DNA from: RGIG5612 sp045600845
Lineage (GTDB): Bacteria; Bacillota; Clostridia; Lachnospirales; Lachnospiraceae
NCBI GenBank assembly: GCA_045600845.1
Contig: JAZRYR010000050.1
Location: 1 to 11,125 of the forward strand
DNA length: 11,125 nt
Direction: 5' to 3'
In this document: piece by piece, positions 4,942-11,125 of the stretch
Position numbering within the stretch: the stretch's first letter is position 1
Layout of the letters: each line of letters starts with the position of its first letter
The notes under the pieces: model-generated
Databases searched by the model: none
Seen by the model: the letters and a program-made list of their open reading frames with translations, nothing else
What the model was told of the DNA's origin: nothing
Program-made: the position numbers and the translations under genes

Positions 4942-7059
4942 TTAATAGCCTTTGTTTGTAATAATTTTATCCTGAACGTTTTTCGGTACTCTTTCGTATT
5001 TTTCAAAGAACATGGAGTAGTTTCCACGGCCCTGTGTCTTTGAACGAAGATCCGTTGCATAACCAAACATTTCAGCCAATGGAACGAAGCCTTTGATTAA
5101 TCTTCCACCGCCAAGTTCGTCCATTCCTTCGATACGTCCACGACGACCATTAATGTCACCGATAACATCGCCCATGTAATCGTCCGGAGTTGTAACTTCA
5201 ACTCTCATAATAGGCTCTAAAAGAACTGGATCTGCCTTCTGCATCGCATCCTTAAATGCAAGAGAACCTGCAACATGGAATGCCATTTCAGAAGAGTCAA
5301 CTTCATGGTAAGAACCATCAAATACAGTAGCTTTGATGCCCAGTACAGGGAATCCTGCAAGAACACCAGCTTTTGCTGCTTCTTCGATACCTTCGCCGAC
5401 TGCTGGGATGTATTCCTTCGGGATCGCACCACCAACAACTTCGTTGACAAACTCGAAAGTTTTTTCTGCGTTTGCATCCATAGGCTCGAAACGTACTTTA
5501 CAATGTCCGTACTGTCCCTTACCACCAGACTGCTTAACATACTTGCTGTCAACTTCAACGGATTTCGAAAACGTCTCTTTATATGCAACCTGAGGAGCAC
5601 CAACATTTGCCTCAACTTTAAATTCTCTTAAAAGTCGGTCAACGATAATCTCCAGATGGAGTTCGCCCATGCCGGCAATGATGGTCTGTCCGGTTTCCGT
5701 GTTTGTATAAGCACGGAACGTAGGATCTTCCTCTGCAAGCTTTGCTAACGCTTCGCTCATCTTGCCCTGGCCAGCCTTGGTCTTAGGCTCGATGGCTACT
5801 TCGATAACAGGCTCTGGGAATTCCATGGATTCTAAGATTACCGGGTGTTTCTCATCACAGATGGTGTCACCAGTGGTTGTGTTCTTGAATCCAACTACAG
5901 CTGCAATATCACCAGCATAAACTTTTTCCAGTTCTGCTCTGTGGTTTGCATGCATCTGCAGGATACGTCCAGCTCTTTCCTTCTTATCTCTGGTTGCATT
6001 CAGAGTATAAGAACCGGATTCCAGTGTTCCTGAGTAAACACGGATGTATGCTAATTTACCAACAAATGGGTCGGTCATGATCTTGAATGCTAAAGCTGCA
6101 AAAGGTTCTTCATCGGAAGATTTTACAGTAAGTTCGTTACCGTTTAAGTCTGCTCCTACAATGTCTGGGACATCGGTTGGAGCTGGCATGTATTCGATAA
6201 CTGCATCAAGTAATTTCTGAACGCCCTTGTTTCTATATGCGGTTCCGCAGCATACAGGAACAACTGTACATTCGCATGTACCTTTTCTTAAAGCTGCCTT
6301 TAATTCTTCGGTTGTAGGAATTTCATCCATGAGGAATTTTTCGGTCAGTTCTTCATCTAACTCACAGATCTTTTCGATCATTTCAGAGCGGTACAGCTCG
6401 GCTTCTTCTTTCATATCATCCGGAATTTCGGTGATAGAAATGTCTTCGCCTTTTTCATCGTTATAAATGTAGGCCTGCATTTCAAATAAATCAATAATGC
6501 CTTTAAACGTATCTTCCTTACCGATTGGGAGCTGGATAGGTACAGCATTTTTGCCCAGACGGGTTTTAATCATATCTACGGCATTATAGAAGTTTGCTCC
6601 CATAATATCCATCTTGTTGATGAATGCCATTCTAGGAACGTTATATTTGTCTGCCTGTCTCCATACATTTTCTGACTGTGGCTCAACGCCGCCTTTTGCA
6701 CAGAAAACACCTACAGCTCCGTCAAGCACTCTTAAAGAACGCTCAACTTCTACTGTGAAATCAACATGTCCCGGAGTATCAATGATATTGATACGATGTT
6801 CTTTTGCACCAGGTGCATTTTTGTTTTCTTTCTGCAGAGTCCAGTGGCATGTTGTGGCTGCGGAAGTTATTGTAATACCTCTCTCCTGTTCCTGCTCCAT
6901 CCAATCCATGGTAGCAGTACCTTCGTGAGTGTCCCCAATCTTGTAATTCACTCCGGTATAATAAAGGATACGCTCTGTAAGTGTAGTCTTACCGGCATCA
7001 ATGTGAGCCATAATACCAATATTACGAGTACGCTCCAGTGGATATTCTCTTCCTGCCAA
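4942..7059 (-). CDS. fusA: Elongation factor G
   Basis: EF-G is the ribosomal translocase GTPase; with ribosome recycling factor it also splits ribosomes. The 705-residue product is full length. Motifs include AHIDAGKTT at 18-26 (P-loop), ERGITITSAAT at about 59-69 (switch I), DTPGHVD at 94-100 and NKMD at 148-151. Domain II (FKIMTDPFVGKLAYIRVYSG), domain III (GMGELHLEIIVDRL), domain IV (SGGKGQYGHCKVRFEP) and domain V (PIMRVEVTTPDDYMGDVIGDINGRRG) follow in order. The start is a TTG codon at 7059-7057 (MAGREYPLERTRN) with AAGGAGG upstream; no ATG or GTG nearby fits the family N-terminus. It lies 15 nt after rpsG in the str operon and is a single, intact copy here. Confidence 0.99.
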   Translation of the reverse strand: MAGREYPLERTRNIGIMAHIDAGKTTLTERILYYTGVNYKIGDTHEGTATMDWMEQEQERGITITSAATTCHWTLQKENKNAPGAKEHRINIIDTPGHVDFTVEVERSLRVLDGAVGVFCAKGGVEPQSENVWRQADKYNVPRMAFINKMDIMGANFYNAVDMIKTRLGKNAVPIQLPIGKEDTFKGIIDLFEMQAYIYNDEKGEDISITEIPDDMKEEAELYRSEMIEKICELDEELTEKFLMDEIPTTEELKAALRKGTCECTVVPVCCGTAYRNKGVQKLLDAVIEYMPAPTDVPDIVGADLNGNELTVKSSDEEPFAALAFKIMTDPFVGKLAYIRVYSGTLESGSYTLNATRDKKERAGRILQMHANHRAELEKVYAGDIAAVVGFKNTTTGDTICDEKHPVILESMEFPEPVIEVAIEPKTKAGQGKMSEALAKLAEEDPTFRAYTNTETGQTIIAGMGELHLEIIVDRLLREFKVEANVGAPQVAYKETFSKSVEVDSKYVKQSGGKGQYGHCKVRFEPMDANAEKTFEFVNEVVGGAIPKEYIPAVGEGIEEAAKAGVLAGFPVLGIKATVFDGSYHEVDSSEMAFHVAGSLAFKDAMQKADPVLLEPIMRVEVTTPDDYMGDVIGDINGRRGRIEGMDELGGGRLIKGFVPLAEMFGYATDLRSKTQGRGNYSMFFEKYERVPKNVQDKIITNKGY

Positions 7060-7074
7060 GGTATTTCCTCCTTA

Positions 7075-7545
7075 CTAGAATCTGTAATGTGCGAAAGCTT
7101 TGTTTGCTTCTGCCATTCTGTGCATATCTTCTTTTCTCTTAACAGATGCACCAGTTTCATTTGCTGCATCAAGAATTTCGTTAGCTAATCTTTCTTCCAT
7201 AGTTTTCTCAGATCTTGCACGTGAGAAATTGGTTAACCAACGAAGGCCTAAAGCCTGACGTCTGTTTGGAGCTACTTCGATAGGAACCTGATAGGTAGCA
7301 CCACCGATTCTTCTGGCTTTAACCTCTAATGAAGGCATAACATTGTTAAGTGCAGTTTCAAAAACCTCGAGAGCTGGTTTTCCTTCCTTAGCTTCGATTC
7401 TTGCAAATGCACCGTAAACGATTTTCTGTGCTACGCCCTTCTTACCATCTAACATAATGTTATTGATAAGCTTTGTTACTACTACGCTGTTGTAAAGCGG
7501 ATCCGCTAAAACAGATCTTTTTGGGGTATGTCCTTTACGTGGCAC
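7075..7545 (-). CDS. rpsG: 30S ribosomal protein S7
   Basis: S7 is a primary 16S rRNA binder that nucleates the 30S head and lies near the E site. The 156-residue length is standard. The sequence MPRKGHTPKR, DPLYNSVVVTKLINNIMLDGKK, GGATYQVPIEV and RRQALGLRWL is typical, ending NKAFAHYRF. The start codon is GTG (7545-7543), preceded by AAGGAGG, and is fixed by the invariant PRKG N-terminus. It is separated from rpsL by 307 bp of highly structured non-coding DNA, unusual because these genes are normally close together. fusA follows after 15 nt. In E. coli, S7 represses its operon by binding the rpsL-rpsG intercistronic RNA; whether that applies here is unknown. Confidence 0.99.
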   Translation of the reverse strand: MPRKGHTPKRSVLADPLYNSVVVTKLINNIMLDGKKGVAQKIVYGAFARIEAKEGKPALEVFETALNNVMPSLEVKARRIGGATYQVPIEVAPNRRQALGLRWLTNFSRARSEKTMEERLANEILDAANETGASVKRKEDMHRMAEANKAFAHYRF

Positions 7546-7572
7546 GTTTCTTCCCTCCTTAACTAAAACTTT

Positions 7573-7704
7573 TGAAAGTTCACGTGTGACTTCGTCACAC
7601 TGACAGCCATTCGCGCTTCGCGCTCATGTCTGCTGTCCGTCCGATGTCTTCACCTGCCAGAATGCAAGCATTCTGTCCGGTTCAGCCGCCGTCCGGAACT
7701 TTCA
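7573..7704 (-). other. Multibranched hairpin element between rpsL and rpsG
   Basis: A 9-bp closing stem, TGAAAGTTC (7573-7581) with GAACTTTCA (7696-7704), encloses several helices. They are a perfect 7-bp stem with a 3-nt loop (7584-7590/7594-7600), a 6-bp stem (7602-7607/7632-7637) capped by a GCGC hairpin (7613-7616/7620-7623), a perfect 8-bp stem (7658-7665/7668-7675) and a CCGG pair (7677-7680/7693-7696). GTCCGATG (7639-7646) is also complementary to CATCGGAC (7746-7753) outside the closed structure, and AACTTT/AAAGTT (7567-7572/7575-7580) competes with the closing stem beside the rpsG ribosome site. It is either a structured mRNA control element or an inserted palindromic repeat. The rest of the interval (7705-7852) is AT-rich and non-coding, with one weak hairpin at 7722-7746. 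Confidence 0.7.
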
Positions 7705-7852
7705 TCACAAATTAAATCATCGGTACTCACTTTTTGTGTCGGTGCCATCGGACAATTTAGAAATATTAGAATAGAATAATATGTCTTTGTGATTGTCTTT
7801 CGGCAACCATCTTCAATTGTAAGTAAATTTTCGTTATCAGCGAACTTAAGAA

Positions 7853-8269
7853 TTATTTTTTCTTAGGTCTCTTTGCGCCGTATTTAGAGCGAGCCTGTCT
7901 ACGGTCAGCAACACCTGCTGTATCCAGAGTGCCTCTGATAACATGGTATCTTGTTCCTGGTAAGTCCTTAACACGACCGCCACGAACTAATACAACGCTA
8001 TGCTCCTGAAGGTTGTGACCTTCGCCTGGGATATAGCTTGTTACTTCGATACCGTTGGAAAGACGAACTCTGGCGATTTTTCTAAGAGCTGAGTTAGGCT
8101 TCTTAGGTGTAGCCGTCTTAACTGCTGTGCAAACGCCACGCTTCTGTGGTGAAGAAACATCTGTCATCTTCTTGTGAAGAGAATTAAAGTTCTTCTGAAG
8201 AGCTGGAGCGTTAGACTTCTTAGCTTCTGTCTGTCTTCCTTTTCTAACTAACTGATTAAATGTTGGCAT
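7853..8269 (-). CDS. rpsL: 30S ribosomal protein S12
   Basis: S12 sits at the decoding centre of the 30S subunit and affects accuracy. The 138-residue protein starts MPTFNQLVRKGRQ and ends SKYGAKRPKKK. It carries the extra segment before PQKRGVCT that makes Firmicutes S12 longer than the 124-residue E. coli protein. The lysines whose replacement gives streptomycin resistance are wild type: K56 (TPKKPNSA) and K101 (GRVKDLPG), equivalent to E. coli K43 and K88. I chose the ATG at 8269-8267 for its match to the family and the AAAGGAG site before it; a 32-residue in-frame extension upstream crosses the promoter. It is the first gene of the str operon and has its own promoter; rpoB/rpoC are not next to it. 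Confidence 0.99.
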   Translation of the reverse strand: MPTFNQLVRKGRQTEAKKSNAPALQKNFNSLHKKMTDVSSPQKRGVCTAVKTATPKKPNSALRKIARVRLSNGIEVTSYIPGEGHNLQEHSVVLVRGGRVKDLPGTRYHVIRGTLDTAGVADRRQARSKYGAKRPKKK

Positions 8270-8336
8270 ATTATTCTCCTTTCTTAAAATTTGATTTTTT
8301 GCGCAACGACAAATTCGCGTATCGACGCGCCCGATT

Positions 8337-8365
8337 ATTATAGGTAATCGCAGGATAAAAGTCAA
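8337..8365 (-). promoter_or_regulatory. Sigma-A promoter of the rpsL-rpsG-fusA operon
   Basis: On the minus strand, TTGACT (8365-8360) is followed by a 17-bp spacer and a perfect TATAAT (8342-8337). The start should be near 8330, giving a leader of about 60 nt that begins with a GC-rich segment able to form a CGCGT/ACGCG hairpin. The promoter lies within the 169-bp comF-rpsL gap. Confidence 0.92.
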
Positions 8366-8438
8366 TAACTTGTTAGAAGAAAATTTGTTGACAATATAAG
8401 GTTTTTTCAGAAAGTCTGCGGGGCCCTGAGAATTCTTT

Positions 8439-9197
8439 TCAGACGATGGATGCGGTTAGAAAATAGACCCGTTCCACACCGGATTTTTTCAGGGTCTGAG
8501 CCGCCTCATCCAGCGTGGCGCCTGAAGTATATATATCATCGATGAGCACCACTGTCCGGTATTTTTTTTCCATTGTTGCTGCAAATACATTGAACATATT
8601 CTTTGAACGGGAAGCACGGTCCAGTTTTCGCTGAGGCAAAGTAGAAACTTTCCGGATGAGCAATTCTGTGTCCACCGGAAGATCTACGGACTTCTCTTTC
8701 AGCCAATAAGCCATTTTTTCAGCAACCCATTCTGCCTGGTTGAAGCCTCTTTGTATCTTCCGCTTTTTATGAAGGGGAACAGGAATCAAGGCTTCTACCT
8801 CCCAGTTTTTCAGTTGTTCCGCAAAATATTCTGCCATGGCATGGCCTAGAAAATCAGCATTATCCCTGCGGTTGTTAAACTTCAGGTCATAAATGATTTT
8901 TCTGGCAGCATCGTCATGCAGCAGCATTCCCCAGCCACGGTCAAAGCTCCTCTTCCGCTTACGGCAATCTTCGCAGAATTCCTCTTCTTCCTCCTCTATG
9001 GATTTCGAGCAGCACATACATCGTGGCTGGTCCGGAAAAGACAACTGCTTTCTACAGGAATTACAGATAAAAGGAGGACGGTCTGCATCCTTGGCCGATT
9101 TTTTAAGGATCTGTCCGCACAAAGGGCAGACCCGTGGAAAAAGGAGGCTGACAGCTCCTGCTGCCAGCTTCCTCATTGTTTTATTATCATTTTTCAT
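8439..9197 (-). CDS. comF: ComF family protein (zinc-ribbon phosphoribosyltransferase-like)
   Basis: This 252-residue cytoplasmic protein has the two parts of ComFC/GntX proteins. The N-terminal zinc-binding region has four CxxC pairs: C24/C27, C45/C48, C60/C63 and C75/C78. The type I phosphoribosyltransferase domain contains IPVPLHKKRKIQRGFNQAE (138-156), a TLPQRKLDR segment (187-195) and the PRPP-loop signature VVLIDDIYTSGAT (216-228). In Bacillus subtilis ComFC assists uptake of single-stranded DNA in transformation; its substrate is not established, and homologues are widespread in bacteria not known to be competent. No comFA helicase gene is adjacent. It starts 36 bp after a wall-anchored surface protein on the same strand, so it may be co-transcribed. 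The ATG at 9197 has only a weak ribosome site. An in-frame ATG at codon 8 is possible but has none. Confidence 0.93.
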   Translation of the reverse strand: MKNDNKTMRKLAAGAVSLLFPRVCPLCGQILKKSAKDADRPPFICNSCRKQLSFPDQPRCMCCSKSIEEEEEEFCEDCRKRKRSFDRGWGMLLHDDAARKIIYDLKFNNRRDNADFLGHAMAEYFAEQLKNWEVEALIPVPLHKKRKIQRGFNQAEWVAEKMAYWLKEKSVDLPVDTELLIRKVSTLPQRKLDRASRSKNMFNVFAATMEKKYRTVVLIDDIYTSGATLDEAAQTLKKSGVERVYFLTASIV

Positions 9198-9233
9198 AAG
9201 ATTCCAACAGATTCAGTTGATGAAGAAATAGAT

Positions 9234-11125
9234 TTAATGGTTATTATGTTTCTTTCTTAATGTTAATATTACGGCGGCCAAAAGAATAAGAAGGAAAATA
9301 CCCCCGATCATAATCCAGTAGCTGATAAAATTGTTGTCACCGGTCGGAATTGGATCCGGGTCCGGATCCGGAACTGGATCCGGGTCTGGTTTCACAATCT
9401 GTGGTGCATAGCACCCGTAAAAGCCCAGATGGTTCTCACCAAGAATGTCCTCCTGATAAGAAGCATTATCGAAAGCCGCTTCTGTGCCGGTATCTTTCCA
9501 GGTTTTTTTATCTTTTGATATCTGGAGCTTTCCATCCTTTGCTTTCAGATAAATCTGTTTTGCTCCTCCTTTCTGCATATTGATCAGATAGTAGGTGTTG
9601 GCCTTTTCGTCCTGATTAAAGAATCCGGTAATATATTCGCCTGCGACTTCACAGATCTGGTCCATATTTCCTTTTACAGACATTGCATCCGTTTCCACTT
9701 CCTCCCCTGCAGATCCGTAGAAGGTGGCGTATGCATGAATCGAGCCACCCATATCCAGATAATCCGGACCGGTCTCTATATTACTGCTTTGATGAAGGAT
9801 GCTTCCCACTATATCGGTCTTGGAACCTTCTTCCGAATAGACGATGATCTTGTCGGAAAAACTTTCAACGTCATTGGTGACAAAAGTACAATAAACAATA
9901 TTGGCTTTTCCCCCATCATTGTGTAATACATGCTGACCAACAACATTATGGCTGACCATACAGTTCAGCATATTTAAGGCAGCATCTTCCGAAACCTCAA
10001 TGATGTTGCAGGAATTATAATTTTCCGCAATAGTGGTCTCTTTAAAAGTCGTAAATCCTTTCTTCAGCCGGATGGCCGATTGATTCGTTTTCCGCGTATC
10101 AGCTCCAAAAATAAGACACCGGTTTACATTCAGCGTGCCTCCGTTATTTTCAAGCATGCTGGATTCCATATCTGGATTCGGCAGACCAATCTTTGTTTCC
10201 ACTAGCCGAATTCCATCCAGAGTCAGATTTCCTTCTTCAGAAATAATAAACGCCGTTGTACCGACTTTCTCTCCCTTATAAAAAATCTCTGCGCATTCTA
10301 TGGTTCCGTCTTCTTTTTCTGTTGCACCATGAATCGTATATTCTGCATCAATTACCAGCGGATTTGAAACTTCCAGACGGTCCGACCCGGTAAATTTCCG
10401 GATATCGATATTGGTTTCTTTCTTTTCCTTTGCATATTGCAGTGCTTCCCGAAAAGAAATTTCCCCGTCGCACGGATCATTTTCATCATAATTCAGGGTA
10501 ATCTCGCAAGAAGGGGTTTCTAATACGGGAATTCTTCCGTAATTCACTATTATTTCTGCCGGCTGTCCGTCCAGGGAATAGGTTGCTTTGGCAGTTACCG
10601 GCGCACTTTCGAAGAGCGGATTATTTTCGGACCATTTTGAAGCATGAAATACTTTAGACTTTCCTGCTTCCAGTGTTTCTTTCTTGCCTTCATTATCAAA
10701 AAGAACGATTTCTTCGCCGTTTACTCTGGCAACCAGCTTCACGGTATATGGCAAGGAGCTTCCATCCGTGCTTGTATTTTTAATTTCAAAACCGATTTTT
10801 TCGCCTTCCGTGAGCGATGTTGCGCCCTGGGCAAGAGGAGTCAGTCCTCCCCTGGATTTCAAAGTAGAATCCCTGCTGATTCCTATTTCCATTTTGTGGA
10901 AAATTAATTCCGTTTCGTTCGATATTAAGGAGGCCTTGCTGCCTTCGTTCGTTACTTCCAGCATATAGCGGGACTTTGTTCCATCTTTTGTTGCAATACA
11001 TTGTTCCGGGCATTCCGTTACGTCCCTCAGATATTGATCCGGCGCAGACTGTGCCACATTCCATGAATTCCATCCGTCTTTTTCTGTAAAGTAGGATTCA
11101 TAAAGCGTAAATGTATTTCCTTCCT
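9234..11125 (-). CDS. Large wall-anchored beta-helix surface protein (partial, N-terminus off the window)
   Basis: The frame is open to the right edge, so the visible 629 residues are the C-terminal part; a GTG at 11057 lies inside it and is not the real start. The first visible part contains an Ig-like/CARDB-like segment (IGFEIKNTSTDGSSLPYTVK and a second strand-rich stretch). DGEISFREALQYA followed by PLVIDAEYTIHG resembles the CSLREA motif that opens right-handed parallel beta-helices. Repeated Asn-rich rungs follow (LTLDGIRLVET, LNVNRCLIFG, LNMLNCMVSHN, ANIVYCTFVTN). The C-terminus has an Asp-Pro spacer, a PTGD sorting-like motif, a hydrophobic helix of about 23 residues and the basic tail RKKHNNH. 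It is probably exported and sortase-anchored, and may bind glycans or host surfaces; its ligand is unknown. comF follows 36 bp downstream. Confidence 0.85.
   Translation of the reverse strand, partial: EGNTFTLYESYFTEKDGWNSWNVAQSAPDQYLRDVTECPEQCIATKDGTKSRYMLEVTNEGSKASLISNETELIFHKMEIGISRDSTLKSRGGLTPLAQGATSLTEGEKIGFEIKNTSTDGSSLPYTVKLVARVNGEEIVLFDNEGKKETLEAGKSKVFHASKWSENNPLFESAPVTAKATYSLDGQPAEIIVNYGRIPVLETPSCEITLNYDENDPCDGEISFREALQYAKEKKETNIDIRKFTGSDRLEVSNPLVIDAEYTIHGATEKEDGTIECAEIFYKGEKVGTTAFIISEEGNLTLDGIRLVETKIGLPNPDMESSMLENNGGTLNVNRCLIFGADTRKTNQSAIRLKKGFTTFKETTIAENYNSCNIIEVSEDAALNMLNCMVSHNVVGQHVLHNDGGKANIVYCTFVTNDVESFSDKIIVYSEEGSKTDIVGSILHQSSNIETGPDYLDMGGSIHAYATFYGSAGEEVETDAMSVKGNMDQICEVAGEYITGFFNQDEKANTYYLINMQKGGAKQIYLKAKDGKLQISKDKKTWKDTGTEAAFDNASYQEDILGENHLGFYGCYAPQIVKPDPDPVPDPDPDPIPTGDNNFISYWIMIGGIFLLILLAAVILTLRKKHNNH
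9352..9387 (-). repeat. Three 12-bp tandem repeats coding the Asp-Pro wall spacer
   Basis: GGATCCGG recurs at 9352, 9364 and 9376 with a 12-bp period, each unit encoding four alternating Asp/Pro (or Val-Pro) residues just before the sorting motif. Such in-frame units can expand or contract by slippage, changing the length of the wall-spanning linker. Confidence 0.8.

Noticed and set aside
8270..8365. 32-codon extension of rpsL
   Set aside because: It spans the TATAAT and the mRNA start; the family start MPTFNQLVRK at 8269 follows an AAAGGAG site.
8414..8444. Possible terminator after comF (GTCTG/CAGAC around GGGCCC)
   Set aside because: The stem is short with a long loop and no clear T-run follows on the minus strand, so it is too weak to annotate as a terminator.
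9198..9233. Promoter for comF in the 36-bp gap
   Set aside because: The gap is too short and has no sigma-A hexamer pair; comF is more likely co-transcribed with the upstream surface protein, or its promoter lies inside that gene.
10786..11073. 95-codon minus-strand frame overlapping the surface protein
   Set aside because: It is an off-frame shadow; the overlapping surface-protein frame is open for the entire 1.9 kb and has recognisable anchor features.

Overview
This window looks like a low-GC Gram-positive chromosome, most likely a Clostridia/Lachnospiraceae-type bacterium. The evidence is strong AGGAGG ribosome sites, consensus sigma-A promoters, a 138-residue S12 with the insertion seen in Firmicutes, and a cell-wall protein with a PTGD-type sorting tail. 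It holds two regions that meet near 3435-3540: the end of an integrated mobile element (left) and a housekeeping region (right). Almost everything is on the minus strand. The exception is the element's repressor-like gene.

The mobile element occupies position 1 to about 3520 and continues beyond the left edge. A plus-strand XRE-family regulator (2889-3434) faces a minus-strand operon running excisionase-like protein (2517-2705), tyrosine integrase (1418-2491), RepA/AAA_25-type ATPase (328-1425), then a small protein cut by the window edge (1-246). The 183-bp divergent region carries four 16-bp imperfect palindromes spaced 32, 31 and 32 bp. One of them fills the 17-bp spacer of a consensus promoter (TTGACA-N17-TATCAT) that would drive the operon. 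This reads as a repressor-controlled switch in which excision, integration and a replication-type ATPase are expressed together. Just after the ATPase lies an inverted cluster of six 9-bp GTGACG(A/G)Ta units around GGGCCC, a candidate replication origin or operator. The element's end appears to lie just 3' of the tuf terminator, where a TTGTTATCA direct repeat could serve as an integrase arm site.

The housekeeping region is a str operon: rpsL, rpsG, fusA and tuf, read right to left. rpsL and tuf each have a near-perfect sigma-A promoter. rpsG starts with GTG and fusA with TTG. A 307-bp non-coding interval separates rpsL from rpsG. It can fold into a large multibranched structure closed by a 9-bp stem, which is either a regulatory RNA element or an inserted palindromic repeat.

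Further right are comF (a zinc-ribbon phosphoribosyltransferase-like protein linked to DNA uptake) and a large secreted, wall-anchored beta-helix protein whose N-terminus lies beyond the right edge. rpoB/rpoC are not immediately upstream of rpsL. No rRNA, tRNA or CRISPR array was seen.
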